A stretch of 64,000 bases of DNA from NCBI GenBank assembly GCA_001724265.1, contig MEDY01000102.1, positions 31,881 through 95,880 on the forward strand, in the 5' to 3' direction. The translations under genes and the position numbers were made by a program. Within the stretch, counting starts at the first letter, position 1. Each line of letters begins with the position of its first letter. This DNA is from Rhizaria sp. SCN 62-66. Its lineage: Eukaryota; Rhizaria, unplaced. Shown here in pieces: positions 30,814 through 40,960 of this stretch. The notes under the pieces were generated by a model. That model made no database searches. It saw nothing but the letters and a program-made list of their open reading frames with translations, and was not told the origin of the DNA.

Positions 30814-32758
30814 ATGAGCGACCAGCCCACGCCCACATCAGTGACGGCCCCATTGCAGGCGCACTTTGAGGCCGTGGTCCGCGACAAGGCCGGGAAGGTC
30901 CTCGCCGCGTGCCCCGACGCCTTCGACTCCAACCTCACACCGGAACAGCAGGCCCGCGCGCGCCGCGCTGTCGAGAACGCAAGTACGTCCCAACTACCGG
31001 CTTCATACGCACTCTCTGCGTTTACTGTAGTCTTTTTGTAAACATTTCGTGATGCTTTTATTTCATCGGACGCTTTTAATTCTGTGAAATTGTTCGAGTT
31101 GTATTCACAGTTCTTCCGTTACGAACATGCTCATGGACATTGTTTATTGTCTGCTGTCCCGGATTTCTTGTCCCCGCAGCCCGTGACCCAGATGACTCGG
31201 TTGCCGACATTATGCAGTTTGTGTCGTTTGCCATCTTTGCGATTTTGCTCGCCATCGTCTACATCTTCACCGGCATCAACGTTCCTGCCATCGCACTTGG
31301 TACGCTCATAGACTGCGCCAAATCCGAAGCAAACCCGGAAATAACTTTATACACGTAAATACTGGTAATATTTTGTTGTTTCTTATTGTGTTTTCGCTCG
31401 ATTTGCGCTTATTCTGTTTATCTCCATTTGTTTTCCTCATTTCCCTATAGCCGGCATCGACCGCCTGCTGGATCCCACCCCAGCCCCTGACCCGGCCCTG
31501 CTCGCAGTCGCGCACACCGCCGCCGCCGCCGCCGCGGTCTCGGCCCCGCAGTTGGCCCGCGCCTACGCCATCCTCGACGCCGCCGCGGCCGCCGCAGCCG
31601 CCGCCCTGGCCTCCACCTGCGCAGCGACTGTGACTGGGAGAGTGACTGTGAGCACTGCGACTACGGCAGCTCCCGGCTGGCAGTGGCGCCTTGTTTCCTC
31701 TGCGGCCGCCGACGCCGCACCCGTGTTCGAGCCCGTGACCGAGGCCGGTGCGCGCGCTCTGACCGCCGCCGTCCTCGCCGCGCTCCCCGCCGCCCCCGCC
31801 TTCCCCATAGAAGCCGCCCCCGCAGCCGCCACAGCCACTACGACCGCGCCAATCGACCCCCCGCGGTCGCCCCCGCCCCGCACCGCGGCCCGCGTGAACC
31901 TCACCTGGCGCGGCGGCCTCCGCGGCGTCTGGAACTACTTCACCTTCGCCACGGCTCGCACCGCACGTCTCGCCTCTCGCGCCGGTCTGTTACCCAGCGC
32001 GCTCGTTGACTGGGCCACCGGCGACGGCGCCGCCGCGCGCAACCCCTACGTCTCCGTCTCGCTCCCGCCCGCCGGCTTAGACGGCGCGACCGCGGCATCG
32101 CCGAACGCCGCGGTGGCGTGGACCGCGGCCGTCGCTGCGGAGGCGCACGGGACGACTGTGGGCGAGGCAGCGTGGCGCGCGCTCACTGCGCCGCCGCCGT
32201 ATGTGCCCGCGTTTGGCGACGAAGACGAGCGCGTCATTCAGGCCGCTGTTGCTGCCGCAACAGAGACCGTGGCAGCCGCTGAGGCCTCTGTCAGCACAAG
32301 CTCCAGCTCCAGGAAGAGTGCGAGTGCGAGCATGAGTATTAAGGCCAGCGGCAGGGCTGCGGCGGACATTGCGCACGCTGCGGCCGCGGGGGCCCGCGTC
32401 AAGGCGGGTCTGATGCTCTTGGCCTACATCCAGGGCCGCTCGGCGTTCGCGGCAGTCCCGAGCGCCGCTAGCGTCACTGCAACTGCGGCTGCAGCTGCAG
32501 CTGCGCGCGGCGCGTCTGCTGCCGCCGCCGCGGAGACGGCCGCCGCGGCCGTGATCGCCGCCGCGGCCGCGGTGACTGCGGGCGCGCGCGTGGCGGCCAA
32601 GTCTCTTGTGACAGCAGACGGCCACGTGGCGTTCGAGGATGACGAAACGCTCAGCGCGGACGCGGCCGAGTGGGGCGCGTTCGCCGCCGCGCGCGCGCAC
32701 GCGGTTGTCGCGGCCGCGGCGGCACACGCCTGCGCTCAGCTTCGCAGCGACAACAATG

Positions 32759-32793
<35 letters not shown>

Positions 32794-32997
32794 GGTGATG
32801 ACAGCGACGCTCTGCAGTCTCTATGCCAGCACGCGGAGGCCACCGGCGCGGCGATTGTGCTCCAGAATTCCGCGTGCAGCACCGCTGCGGCGGGACAGAC
32901 GGGCGAGACCGTCGGAGACCGTGGGCAGCAGCCTGAAGAGCGCAGCAACAGCAAGGCGGGTACTGGGGCGGCGACCCCGGTGCACGATGAGCTTTGA
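30814..32997 (+). CDS. Ala-rich single-pass membrane protein ending in HDEL
   Basis: Three exons: 30814-30982, 31180-31299 and 31451-32997 (TGA). Donors are GTACGT and GTACGC and the frame is preserved at both joins, giving 611 residues. A 60-residue hydrophilic N-terminus precedes one strong membrane helix (FVSFAIFAILLAIVYIFTG, about 68-90), which straddles exon 2. The rest is Ala-rich, with a more ordered patch containing WRGGLRGVWNYFTFATARTA and a poly-Ser run. The last four residues are HDEL, the classical ER-retrieval signal read by the KDEL receptor in the lumen. With no signal peptide, a type II topology (N-terminus cytosolic, bulk lumenal) would place HDEL correctly. I recognise no family. 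The HDEL could in principle be chance, but its exact C-terminal position and compatible topology argue otherwise. Confidence 0.78.
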
Positions 32998-33890
32998 GGG
33001 AGATACCTCGCTCTGGTCGAGAACATTGACTGAGATTTTTATATATAATTTGATACTTTTATTTAGACATTTAATAAATACGTTTTTATTCCCCCAAAAA
33101 TCGATTCTATTGAAGTTGTTTTTATAATCGTCGAAAATCGGAAAGGCGTCGATAAGAAGATCACTTATGGCTAAGCATGTCAGAGTCGTGAACGTGGAGT
33201 TCTTGGTAAAGTGGAAAATCATGGATAAGAAAGAGACTAATCGCAGAAAATCAGCATGAAAAAATATGGGGACTTACAGCAACAGTAGGGACTCAGAATA
33301 TTTGAATTTCACGTCATAGAGAAGCGACAGTTGATATCGGAGTGAACATTGTATGGAAACGAACGTGCACCGCCACGGCCCCACGCCCCACTGCGCCGCA
33401 AAGCGCGTGTGTGGGGGCGTGGGCGCGCGTGGCAGCGCACGGGAGCAACTATAGTCAAACTGTACAACACAGCACACAGCTCCGCAGCAAAGTACTAAAC
33501 GAAAGACGCCGAAAATCAGCTGTGGAGAATGCAGCGATGGACTGCAACGGGAGCAAACAGACTCTAAAGATCACGAATGAACGAAATAACGGAAAGATTG
33601 GCAACGAAAGACTGCGCAAGCTAACACGAACTGCTTGTGATATAAATTTACTTAATCAATGTTGGGGGTGGGTGGGGGGTTGTTTTGTGGGCGTGTGACA
33701 TTTCCGTTCAACTTTTGACTCACAACACAGTAACCGAGACACCGAGGACTACCCATGCACTGCAGCGAGCATATACTGCTCAGCTGCCGCTGCGTCGTCA
33801 CCATGCGTCGCAATGTCGTTTGTTTTAGCTTATACGAGCAAATATGTCTGAACACGCGTTGATTTAGCGTTGGTGGTAACCGTCAAGTGC
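32998..33890. other. Convergent spacer with strong GC hairpin
   Basis: About 890 bases between the tails of the HDEL-protein and acidic-protein genes. Mostly A+T-rich, apart from a GC-rich island at about 33360-33450 holding the hairpin listed separately. No reading frame is convincing. Confidence 0.4.
33380..33423. repeat. GC-rich stem-loop
   Basis: Bases 33380-33391 pair with 33411-33423 (12 pairs with one bulged G). After a small internal loop, GCGC 33393-33396 pairs with GCGC 33403-33406, closing a six-base loop (CGCAAA). It stands in an A+T-rich convergent spacer. It could be a structured RNA element, a 3' processing or pausing site, or a mobile-element remnant. Confidence 0.6.
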
Positions 33891-34894
33891 TTACGCGTCG
33901 TTCGCCTCCTCGTCGTCGACCTCGCCCTCGGAGGACTCCTCACCGGTGGGCATGAACTCGCCGTCCTCCTCGTCTTCGTCCTCGTCGTAGGCACCACTCA
34001 TGAGACGCGCAAGCGCAGACATATCGCCCTCGTCGCCCTCGGCGTCGCCCTCCATGATGGCGGCCATGGCGGCGGCCAGCTCGACGTCGTTGTCGCCGTC
34101 GACGACGTCGTCGACGTCCTGCTCGGCAGCCACGCGGGCCTTCTTCGCGATCTTGTCGTCCTTCTTCTCGTTGCGCTTCTGCGCCAGAGAGCGGCAGAGC
34201 GGGAAGTGAGCGCGGGGCAAAATGCACGAGCAAGAACGGAAACAAAAAAAAAAAAAGGGGGAGAAATGAGTAAGAGGAGCAAGAAAAAGAGGATAAAAGG
34301 CAAACAACAATTTTTTGGAGCCCGGGCATTCTCTGACAAAGCGAGGGTCGATCGTTGGTGCCGTAGTATGCGAAGATCTGCGTGTCGCAGCTTCAACAAG
34401 CCCCCACACTTGGGCGGACGGGCGCATCCCGGCACGGCTCGGAAGAAACGGAGACAGGCTGTGCGCGCGAGATCCCCGGGCTGGCAGGTGCAGTAGACGC
34501 GTACAGATCCAAGACACAACTCAGCAGGGTGGTCCAGTGGCAGATCGCGCGTGTGACGCCCAGTTGCCGCGGGGAGTACGGCGCGAAACGGGGCTAATCA
34601 CGGGCAGGCTGGCACGGCGATGCGACGCCGAGGCTACAGACAAGCGGAGCGCAACGCAGCCGCGTCGGGGCCCACGGCTGGCAAGATCGCCGTAGCGAGG
34701 CGGTCGCCAGGAGCCGAGCAGCCCATAGAACGGCGCGCGCGGCGGCCGCGGCAAAGGAGGGCACGACGCCGCGCGAAGCCGCCCAGAGCGTGAAGTTTGT
34801 GGCAGGAGTGCGCACCGAAACCGTGGATGATCGAAATGAAAAATTATCATGTGTTGAACAGTGGCTTGATTCATAGGGAAAAACGTACCGACAT
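33891..34894 (-). CDS. Small acidic protein with a two-codon first exon
   Basis: Proposed model: exon 1 at 34889-34894 (ATG TCG), immediately followed by a consensus GTACGT donor; a 710-base intron; exon 2 at 33891-34178 (TAA). This gives 97 residues starting MSKRNEKKDDKIAKK, then a strongly acidic region with two predicted short helices (VELAAAMAAIMEG and MSALARLMSGA) and an Asp/Glu-rich end (SSEGEVDDEEANDA). Exon 2 is supported by coding composition and by a good acceptor (GCGCAG before AAG). Exon 1 is an inference from splice consensus, phase and a sensible start. A basic head and acidic tail suggest a nuclear or histone/ribosome-associated protein, but I recognise no family. The intron is almost three times longer than any other placed here and contains a GC-rich block. 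Confidence 0.6.
34315..34815. other. GC-rich block inside the long intron, unassigned
   Basis: About 500 bases much richer in G+C than the flanking intron sequence. Open frames on both strands are short and have poor composition. It may be a structured non-coding RNA, an alternative exon, or a remnant. A polymerase III box-A-like string (TGGTCCAGTGG) lies near 34530, but no box B was found at tRNA spacing. Confidence 0.4.
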
Positions 34895-35479
34895 TGGATT
34901 GGTCGTGCTTTAGTTGCAATCGAGGCTTTCTGGGGCCAGCCGTCAGTCGTCTCCAGCGCCAAGCCCGACTCCCGCCTCGCTCCGCGACCGTGCATGCATA
35001 ACCCTGGTAGGGTCGGACTTTTGGTCACTTTTCTGTTTTATACATTGGTCTACCTAACATAACGATCTGCAACCGACACTACACTTTGCTTTTGTACATG
35101 TTTATTCTGATGTACTTTTTGTAGAATGCATATGTGCGCTGTTGGAGTCTCAGACGCTCTGGAGCCTCAAAGATCCGACCCGCCTCGATTCGGCTCCTAT
35201 AGGCGCGTCTCAGAGCTCTCTTTCTGCCTTCTTCAAACGATTTTCCTGTTAATTTATACTTATCACCACGTTTTCATCTCTGTTTTCTTTGAAACATGTG
35301 TTTAATCTGCCTTTGGACGCCTCCCTCCACCACCTCCAGACACCCTTCCTTCAAAACTCGCTTAGTCGAGGTACACAATCACGCAGACAGAAGCCCATCT
35401 CGCTGCCACACAGCTCCCCTCCCTCCCCACTAGCGTTCGCGCTACCCCCGCCCCACTTTGCGCAAAGCGCGCCGCCGCC
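34895..35479. promoter_or_regulatory. Divergent spacer between acidic-protein and phosphoesterase genes
   Basis: Upstream region of both genes. Short inverted segments around 35145-35215 (GGAGCC and GGCTCC arms) could form a weak hairpin. It is pyrimidine-rich from about 35220 to the start codon at 35480. Confidence 0.35.
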
Positions 35480-38400
35480 ATGGCCGACTACGTTGACGCG
35501 GACCTCGCTGAGCTGTCGGCTTTCGCGACCCACTCCGGCCGCGCCGCGGCCGCCGTGGCCGCCGCGGGCGGGCGCGGCAGCGCCGCCGCCAGCTTTTCCC
35601 GCCGTGACGCCGACATGCTGCATGCGTTTGCGTCCTACCAGGCCGCGGACGCCGCGGACGCCACCGACGCCGACTCGGCGCGTCTGCTGCGGCCCTCGCG
35701 CGTCGCCTCCGCGGGCTCCATCAACGGCGACGGCGACCGCAACTCCGCGCGCTCCTACGACAACACCGCGTCTTCACAGCAGCAGCCGCCGCGGCCCGGA
35801 TTTTCTGGCATTGCGGCCGCCGCGGCCGCCTTTGCCGTCGTTGCCGCCGCCGCGGCACGCACCCTGCTCGCGGCAGCGCTCGCCGGCGTTGCCCTAGTGC
35901 TCGCGGCCGTGGCGGCGTTCCCTAAGCGCGCCGCCGCCATCGCCGCGGGCTCGCTCCTGCTTGTCACGCTCCTGGTTGCCTTTTCAGGCTCTGGCGCGGC
36001 TCTAGGTGCCGGTGCTGGCGCTGGCGCCGGCGTGGCGACTGTGGCGGCACCGGCCGCCACTGCAGTGAGCTGGCCCCCGGGCGTCGCCGTCGCCATCATG
36101 GCCGAGACCGACACCGAGACCGACGCTGCGACGAAGACTCAGACTGTGAGCAGCAAGGCCACGGGCAAGAATGCGAACACTGCCCCGACGACGCCGGTGC
36201 ACCATAGGCTGATCGAGGCCGACATCGACGCCGACGCGGAGCTGGAGGCGCTGCTCACCCAGGAGTCTAGTCGGGCCGCGCGCGCAGCCTCCAGGCTCAC
36301 GCTCGCGGAGGGCGGCGCTGGGCAGGAGAAGTCGCAAAAGCAGCAAGATCAGCAATATCAGCAGGACACCGACTCTGACGCCGACTCTGACGATGCTGAC
36401 TCCAGTGCCGACGCTGAGAGTGAGATTGAGATTGAGGAGGCTGACGCCGCGTCTGCCGCGCTGCTGGCTGAGATGGAGGGCGAGACTCTTCCCTCAGGCG
36501 GCTCGACTTCCCTCGCGCAGACCGTGTTCGCCGAGTCCAGCAGCAGCAGCAAGAGCTCGAAGACCAGTGACAGCAAGAGCAAGAGCAAGAGCGACAACAA
36601 GGATAACAAGGACAGCAAGGACAGCAAGACTGCCAAGAGTGACTCTGCTAAGACTGTGAGCAAGGTTGCCGGCAAGACCATGAGCAAGCGCGAGGCCGCC
36701 GCCGCCAAAGCCAAGGCCGCCGCCGCCAAGGCCAAGGCCGCCGCCGCGCTGGCCAAGAAGAAGGCCCACTACGCACCCACGGCAACGCGCAAGAAGGTCC
36801 TTGCGTCCCAGTTGAACCCCTTCCACACTGTCCACACACACTCGCACAGCGCCACAACATCCTCCTCCTCCGCGCAGACTGGCGCTCAGTTGCAGTCGCA
36901 GGCAGGGGGCGGCAAGGCGGCGGCGGCGGCTCTGAGCAGAGAGACGGGGTCGGCGCTCGCGGCGGCTGTCGCGGCGGCCGGCCAGTCGCTCAAGGCTACG
37001 GGCGCGCTTACCGACGTTGCCTCCGTCTTCCCCCCGTCCTCTACTCTCGCCAACGCCAATGCTAACAGCGATGCGAGTGCGGCAGCGGCGGCCGCTGCGC
37101 CGTCTGCGCCGGTGCCCGCGGCGCTCAAGCTCAACCCCCACCCTCACTCTCCCGCCGCCGCCGCCGCCGCCGCCGCTGCCGCCGCTGCCGCCGCCGCCAA
37201 CGGCAACTCCAACGGCCCTGCCGAGGCTGGTGCCGACGGCGTTACGCCGAACAGCAGCGGCGACGTCGCTGGGCTGGCGCGCGGCACGGCGCGGTCCGCG
37301 CTCGCGCCGACCGCGGAGGCTGTCAACGCCGCTTACGCCACGCGCGGCGACGCACCCAGAGTCAGCGTCGGCTTCACCGCCGCCGTCGCGGCCGACGCCG
37401 ACAGCGGCGCGGCTTCGCGGGCCGCGCACGCCCCCAGGAACGTTAGTGGTGGCAGCGGCGGCGGCAGCAGAGACGGCAAGGACTCCGTCAAGAACGCCAA
37501 GGATGCCGGCAACAGCAATAAGGACAGCGGCGCCTCATCGGCCGACGTCGCGGCCGCCGCTGCCGCCGCGGCGGCTGCGGCGACCAGAGCTGCTGCAGCG
37601 AACGTGACTGCGGCGGCGGACGCTCTGCGCGAGCGCGGCGGCTTTTACGCCCAAGGCGCGTCGCCGCACTTCGGACACCTGCACCCGCTGTCGGCCGAGC
37701 TTAAGACGGCGGTGCGGTTCTTCCACTTCTCGGACTCGCACGTGGACCCGTTCTTCACGCCCTCCCAGTCGATGCAACCCGGCGTGTGCCACTCGTGCAA
37801 GCTGTCCTCGGCCGTCTTCGGCCCCGACGCCTACTGCCCGCTGGCGATTCCGGACGGCGAGTCCGTGCGCGACGTCTCCGCCGGGTACGCGTTCGGGCGC
37901 TACAAGTGCAACCCGCCGCCGCGCCTGATGCGGTCGCTGCTGACGCATCTCTCGCGCCACAACGCGGACCCCGATTTCATCGTCATCACGGGCGACCTCG
38001 CGCCCCACGGGTTCCCGGACGACCAGTACCCGCTCGACGCCGACACGCAGCTCACGGACTTGTGTCCCAGCAAGTTCCTCGTCATGCAGCGCCACATCCG
38101 CGAGCTGCGCCGCTTCTTCCCGCGCACACAGTTCGCTTTCTCCATGGGCAACAACGACCACTTGCCCAAGAACGTCTTCTGGGCGCCCTACATGGCGAAG
38201 TTAGGTGATATGTTTCTCGACGAAGGGTTTATCTCACCGCAACAGCACGCTGACTTCATCCGCACGGGGTCCTACTACCTCGACCCGCGGCCCGGGCTGC
38301 GCATCGCGTGCCCCGACTTCTCGCTCTTCATCGAGGGCGGCGAGGCCTCGTTCGTGCCCGAGGACCAGTGGGCGCATCTGACCGGCGTGGAGCAGGAGGA

Positions 38401-40960
38401 CGCGCGCTTCCCGGTGCGCGCTGCGCTGCTCCAGTGGCTGCGCGCGACGCTGCTCGACGCGCGCGCGCAAGGGCTGGCTGTGATGCTCGTCGCCCACCAG
38501 CCGCTGGCGACCAAGAAGGGCAAAGATGAGATGGACATCGACTCGTTCCACTTTGCGCATCTCAAGGTCACGCTCGCCGAGTTCGCCGACGTCATCCGGT
38601 CCGCGCTGTTTGGACACCGCAACCTCGCGGGACTGCAGAACATTCTCGGTCCGCTGGGCGAGCCGTTGATCCCGTCCATCACGGTCCCCGGCGTGTCGCC
38701 GCGCGGCAACAACCAGCCCGTGTTCCACGAGGTGTTTCTGGACCCCGCTTCGTTCCACATCCTCGAGTTCGAGCAGTGGGTGTTCGACCTCATCTCCGAG
38801 AACACTATCGCCTCGCGCCTTGCCGTTGAGACGGAGCTGGCGTCCGCGGACGTCGCGCTCGTCAGCGCGCAGCGCTCGCTCGCTGAGCTCTCCCACAGCA
38901 ACAGCAACGGCAACGGCAGCGGTAGCGGTAGGAACAGGGGCGGTGACCGGAGCAGCGCGGAGCTCGCGGCGGGGCTGCTCGAGGCCGACGCCGCCGCGGA
39001 CGCCGCGCACGTCGGCCACGACCACAGCGGCGGCGCCACCGACAGCCACGGCCACGGCCGCGGCGAGGACAGCGACGACGCCACGAGTACCGCGGATACC
39101 GCGGGTACCGCGGGTATTGCGGGGGTACGCAAGGGCAAGTCCCGCCGTGAGGTGGGCTCGGGCGCCGTGCTGCGGTCCTTCATGAAGGACGGGCCGGGCT
39201 CCGCCAACTCCCCCGTCTCGGCCTCCGCGCTCGCCGCCGCCGCGCTCCGCACCAAGCCTAGAAGCTCCGTCTCTATCTCCGGCTCTAGCTCTGGCGCTGG
39301 CACTGGCTCTGGCGCGGGCGTTGTCGTGGCTGCGGAAAGTGAGCCCGCGCACGTGCACGCCGCGCGCGTCGCCCTACACCACCACAAACAGCAGCAGCAG
39401 CAACAGCATCAGCAGGCGCTGGCGAAAAAGCGTGTCGCTGCCACGATGACCGCCCTCGAGACCGCCGCCACGACTGACTCTGCTCAGAGCGCCGCTGTCG
39501 CCGCTGGCGTGAACGCGGCCGCGACCGCGTCTACGACGGTGGCCACGACTAGCGGCGCGCTGGGCCGGCTGCTCACCGCGCCGAGCGATGAGCCCGAGGT
39601 GGTGCGGCTGCAACGCGCTCTCAAGGCCAAGATCGCCGCCGTGCACCGCAAGATGCAGGCCGACGCCGCCGCAGCCGCTGCCGATGCAGATGCCAAGAAG
39701 CAGGCCGGGCTTGCCGCTGTCCGCTCAAAGCTGCAGCAGCAGGCCGCCGCCGCTGAGGCCGCCGCCGCCGCCGCGGACGCCGCCGTCAAGGACGCCGCGG
39801 CTGAGGTCACGGTCGCCAAGCAGCAGGCGCAGACCGCCGCGGCGGCGCGTGCTGTGACGGAGGTTGCCGCCGCTGCCGACGCCGATGTGGGCAAGCTCGA
39901 CGCCAAGGCGCGCAAGGTGGCGGACAGGACCGCCACCAAGGCTGCGAAGGTCAGCGACAAGGCCGGCGCAAACTCCGCTGCTCCGGCGGCGGCGGCAACG
40001 GTGACCGCTCTCGAGTCACTCGGCTCTGACGCTGGCGTTGACTTGGACGCTGACGCGGACTCCGTGGCTGCGGTGGCCGACGGGCTGCGCGACAGCGTGC
40101 ATGAGAGCGTCGACGCGTGGGTGCTGACGCTATCGCCGGCCGCCGAGGCTGCGCTGCGCCCCAAGGTGGAACAGTTCCTCGCTGCGGTTGATGCCGCGGC
40201 CGCGCAGCGCAAGGCAAACGCGCAGGCTCACAGTCAGAGTCAGGCTGATCCGAGCGCGCACCCTGCGTACAAGGGCAAGGCTGTTAAGGCTGCTAAGGCT
40301 GCTAAGTCTGGTATCACTGGCGCCGTTCCTGCCGTTACGACTGATACCGCAACCCCCCTGCTTGCGCCTGTGTACGTTGCCACCCTCGTCGCCGCCGAAA
40401 AGGTCCCCGTCGCCATCCCCATGTCTGCTGCCTCCTCTGCCCCCGCTGCGAAGCCTTCTAGCGGGAGCAAGCCCTCCGCCAGCGGCGACTCCACAGCCAA
40501 CAACAACAGCAGCAGCAGCAGCAGCGCCGCCTCTCCCAGCGGTTCGACTGACGCTTTGACTGGCGCGAGCATCGACAAGACCGCGGCCGAGCGCCTCGCC
40601 GCCGAGGCCGCCGCCGCCGCCGCGGCCGCGTCGCTGGGCGCCGACGAGCTCTTCAGCAGTGGCTCGGAACACGAGTACCTGGGCCGCTGGGGCCAACATC
40701 CGCAGGACCTCTACTCGTGGCGCGCCATCTCGGGCGCCAAGAACTTCACCGCCGCGACGCTGGCGCACTTCCAGGACAACGCGCCGCGCATCTCGCGCGA
40801 CTTCTTTGCCGTGCAGGTGTGGACGCAGGGCGGGTTTATCGGGTTGGAGACGCCCGAGAACTTCCGGTGCAAGGCCCGGTACGATGAGGAGGATGCAATG
40901 ATGCGCTGTCTCTTCCCGGAGCAGGACCCGCGCTGCTTCGATCCCTCCTGGATCAAGTAA
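35480..40960 (+). CDS. Endopolyphosphatase/acid-sphingomyelinase-like metallophosphoesterase
   Basis: Single exon, 1,826 residues, TAA stop; the start has a strong context (GCCATGG). Hydrophobic Ala/Val/Leu segments at about 110-180 suggest membrane insertion near the N-terminus. After a long Ser/Lys/Ala region the calcineurin-like domain begins near 745 with RFFHFSDSHVDP, a CHSC cysteine pair and AFGRYKCNPPPRL. It continues with the metal ligands ITGDLAPHG, SMGNNDHLP, the catalytic-type His in LVAHQPLA (about 1006) and FGHRN (1045-1048). GNND and GHxN, rather than GNHE and GHTH, resemble yeast Ppn1 endopolyphosphatase, which is also membrane-tethered and cuts polyphosphate in vacuoles. Some 500 low-complexity residues then separate it from a conserved-looking C-terminus (WRAISGAKNFTAATLAHF and a Cys pair). 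The substrate, polyphosphate or a sphingolipid-type diester, is not settled by sequence. Confidence 0.85.
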   Translation: MADYVDADLAELSAFATHSGRAAAAVAAAGGRGSAAASFSRRDADMLHAFASYQAADAADATDADSARLLRPSRVASAGSINGDGDRNSARSYDNTASSQQQPPRPGFSGIAAAAAAFAVVAAAAARTLLAAALAGVALVLAAVAAFPKRAAAIAAGSLLLVTLLVAFSGSGAALGAGAGAGAGVATVAAPAATAVSWPPGVAVAIMAETDTETDAATKTQTVSSKATGKNANTAPTTPVHHRLIEADIDADAELEALLTQESSRAARAASRLTLAEGGAGQEKSQKQQDQQYQQDTDSDADSDDADSSADAESEIEIEEADAASAALLAEMEGETLPSGGSTSLAQTVFAESSSSSKSSKTSDSKSKSKSDNKDNKDSKDSKTAKSDSAKTVSKVAGKTMSKREAAAAKAKAAAAKAKAAAALAKKKAHYAPTATRKKVLASQLNPFHTVHTHSHSATTSSSSAQTGAQLQSQAGGGKAAAAALSRETGSALAAAVAAAGQSLKATGALTDVASVFPPSSTLANANANSDASAAAAAAAPSAPVPAALKLNPHPHSPAAAAAAAAAAAAAAANGNSNGPAEAGADGVTPNSSGDVAGLARGTARSALAPTAEAVNAAYATRGDAPRVSVGFTAAVAADADSGAASRAAHAPRNVSGGSGGGSRDGKDSVKNAKDAGNSNKDSGASSADVAAAAAAAAAAATRAAAANVTAAADALRERGGFYAQGASPHFGHLHPLSAELKTAVRFFHFSDSHVDPFFTPSQSMQPGVCHSCKLSSAVFGPDAYCPLAIPDGESVRDVSAGYAFGRYKCNPPPRLMRSLLTHLSRHNADPDFIVITGDLAPHGFPDDQYPLDADTQLTDLCPSKFLVMQRHIRELRRFFPRTQFAFSMGNNDHLPKNVFWAPYMAKLGDMFLDEGFISPQQHADFIRTGSYYLDPRPGLRIACPDFSLFIEGGEASFVPEDQWAHLTGVEQEDARFPVRAALLQWLRATLLDARAQGLAVMLVAHQPLATKKGKDEMDIDSFHFAHLKVTLAEFADVIRSALFGHRNLAGLQNILGPLGEPLIPSITVPGVSPRGNNQPVFHEVFLDPASFHILEFEQWVFDLISENTIASRLAVETELASADVALVSAQRSLAELSHSNSNGNGSGSGRNRGGDRSSAELAAGLLEADAAADAAHVGHDHSGGATDSHGHGRGEDSDDATSTADTAGTAGIAGVRKGKSRREVGSGAVLRSFMKDGPGSANSPVSASALAAAALRTKPRSSVSISGSSSGAGTGSGAGVVVAAESEPAHVHAARVALHHHKQQQQQQHQQALAKKRVAATMTALETAATTDSAQSAAVAAGVNAAATASTTVATTSGALGRLLTAPSDEPEVVRLQRALKAKIAAVHRKMQADAAAAAADADAKKQAGLAAVRSKLQQQAAAAEAAAAAADAAVKDAAAEVTVAKQQAQTAAAARAVTEVAAAADADVGKLDAKARKVADRTATKAAKVSDKAGANSAAPAAAATVTALESLGSDAGVDLDADADSVAAVADGLRDSVHESVDAWVLTLSPAAEAALRPKVEQFLAAVDAAAAQRKANAQAHSQSQADPSAHPAYKGKAVKAAKAAKSGITGAVPAVTTDTATPLLAPVYVATLVAAEKVPVAIPMSAASSAPAAKPSSGSKPSASGDSTANNNSSSSSSAASPSGSTDALTGASIDKTAAERLAAEAAAAAAAASLGADELFSSGSEHEYLGRWGQHPQDLYSWRAISGAKNFTAATLAHFQDNAPRISRDFFAVQVWTQGGFIGLETPENFRCKARYDEEDAMMRCLFPEQDPRCFDPSWIK

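Noticed and set aside
34525-34600. tRNA-like box A (TGGTCCAGTGG)
   Set aside because: No GTTCGANNC-type box B at tRNA spacing and no cloverleaf could be drawn by eye.
34315-34815. RNase P, MRP, SRP or 5S RNA in the GC-rich island
   Set aside because: Conserved strings of these RNAs (CR-I/CR-V, SRP helix 8 AGCAG with GGAA loop, 5S internal boxes) were looked for and not convincingly found. It is left unassigned.
38608-38622. Loss of a catalytic His in the phosphoesterase (GHRN instead of GHTH)
   Set aside because: GHxN is usual in the Ppn1 endopolyphosphatase group, so this is a family marker rather than an inactivating change.
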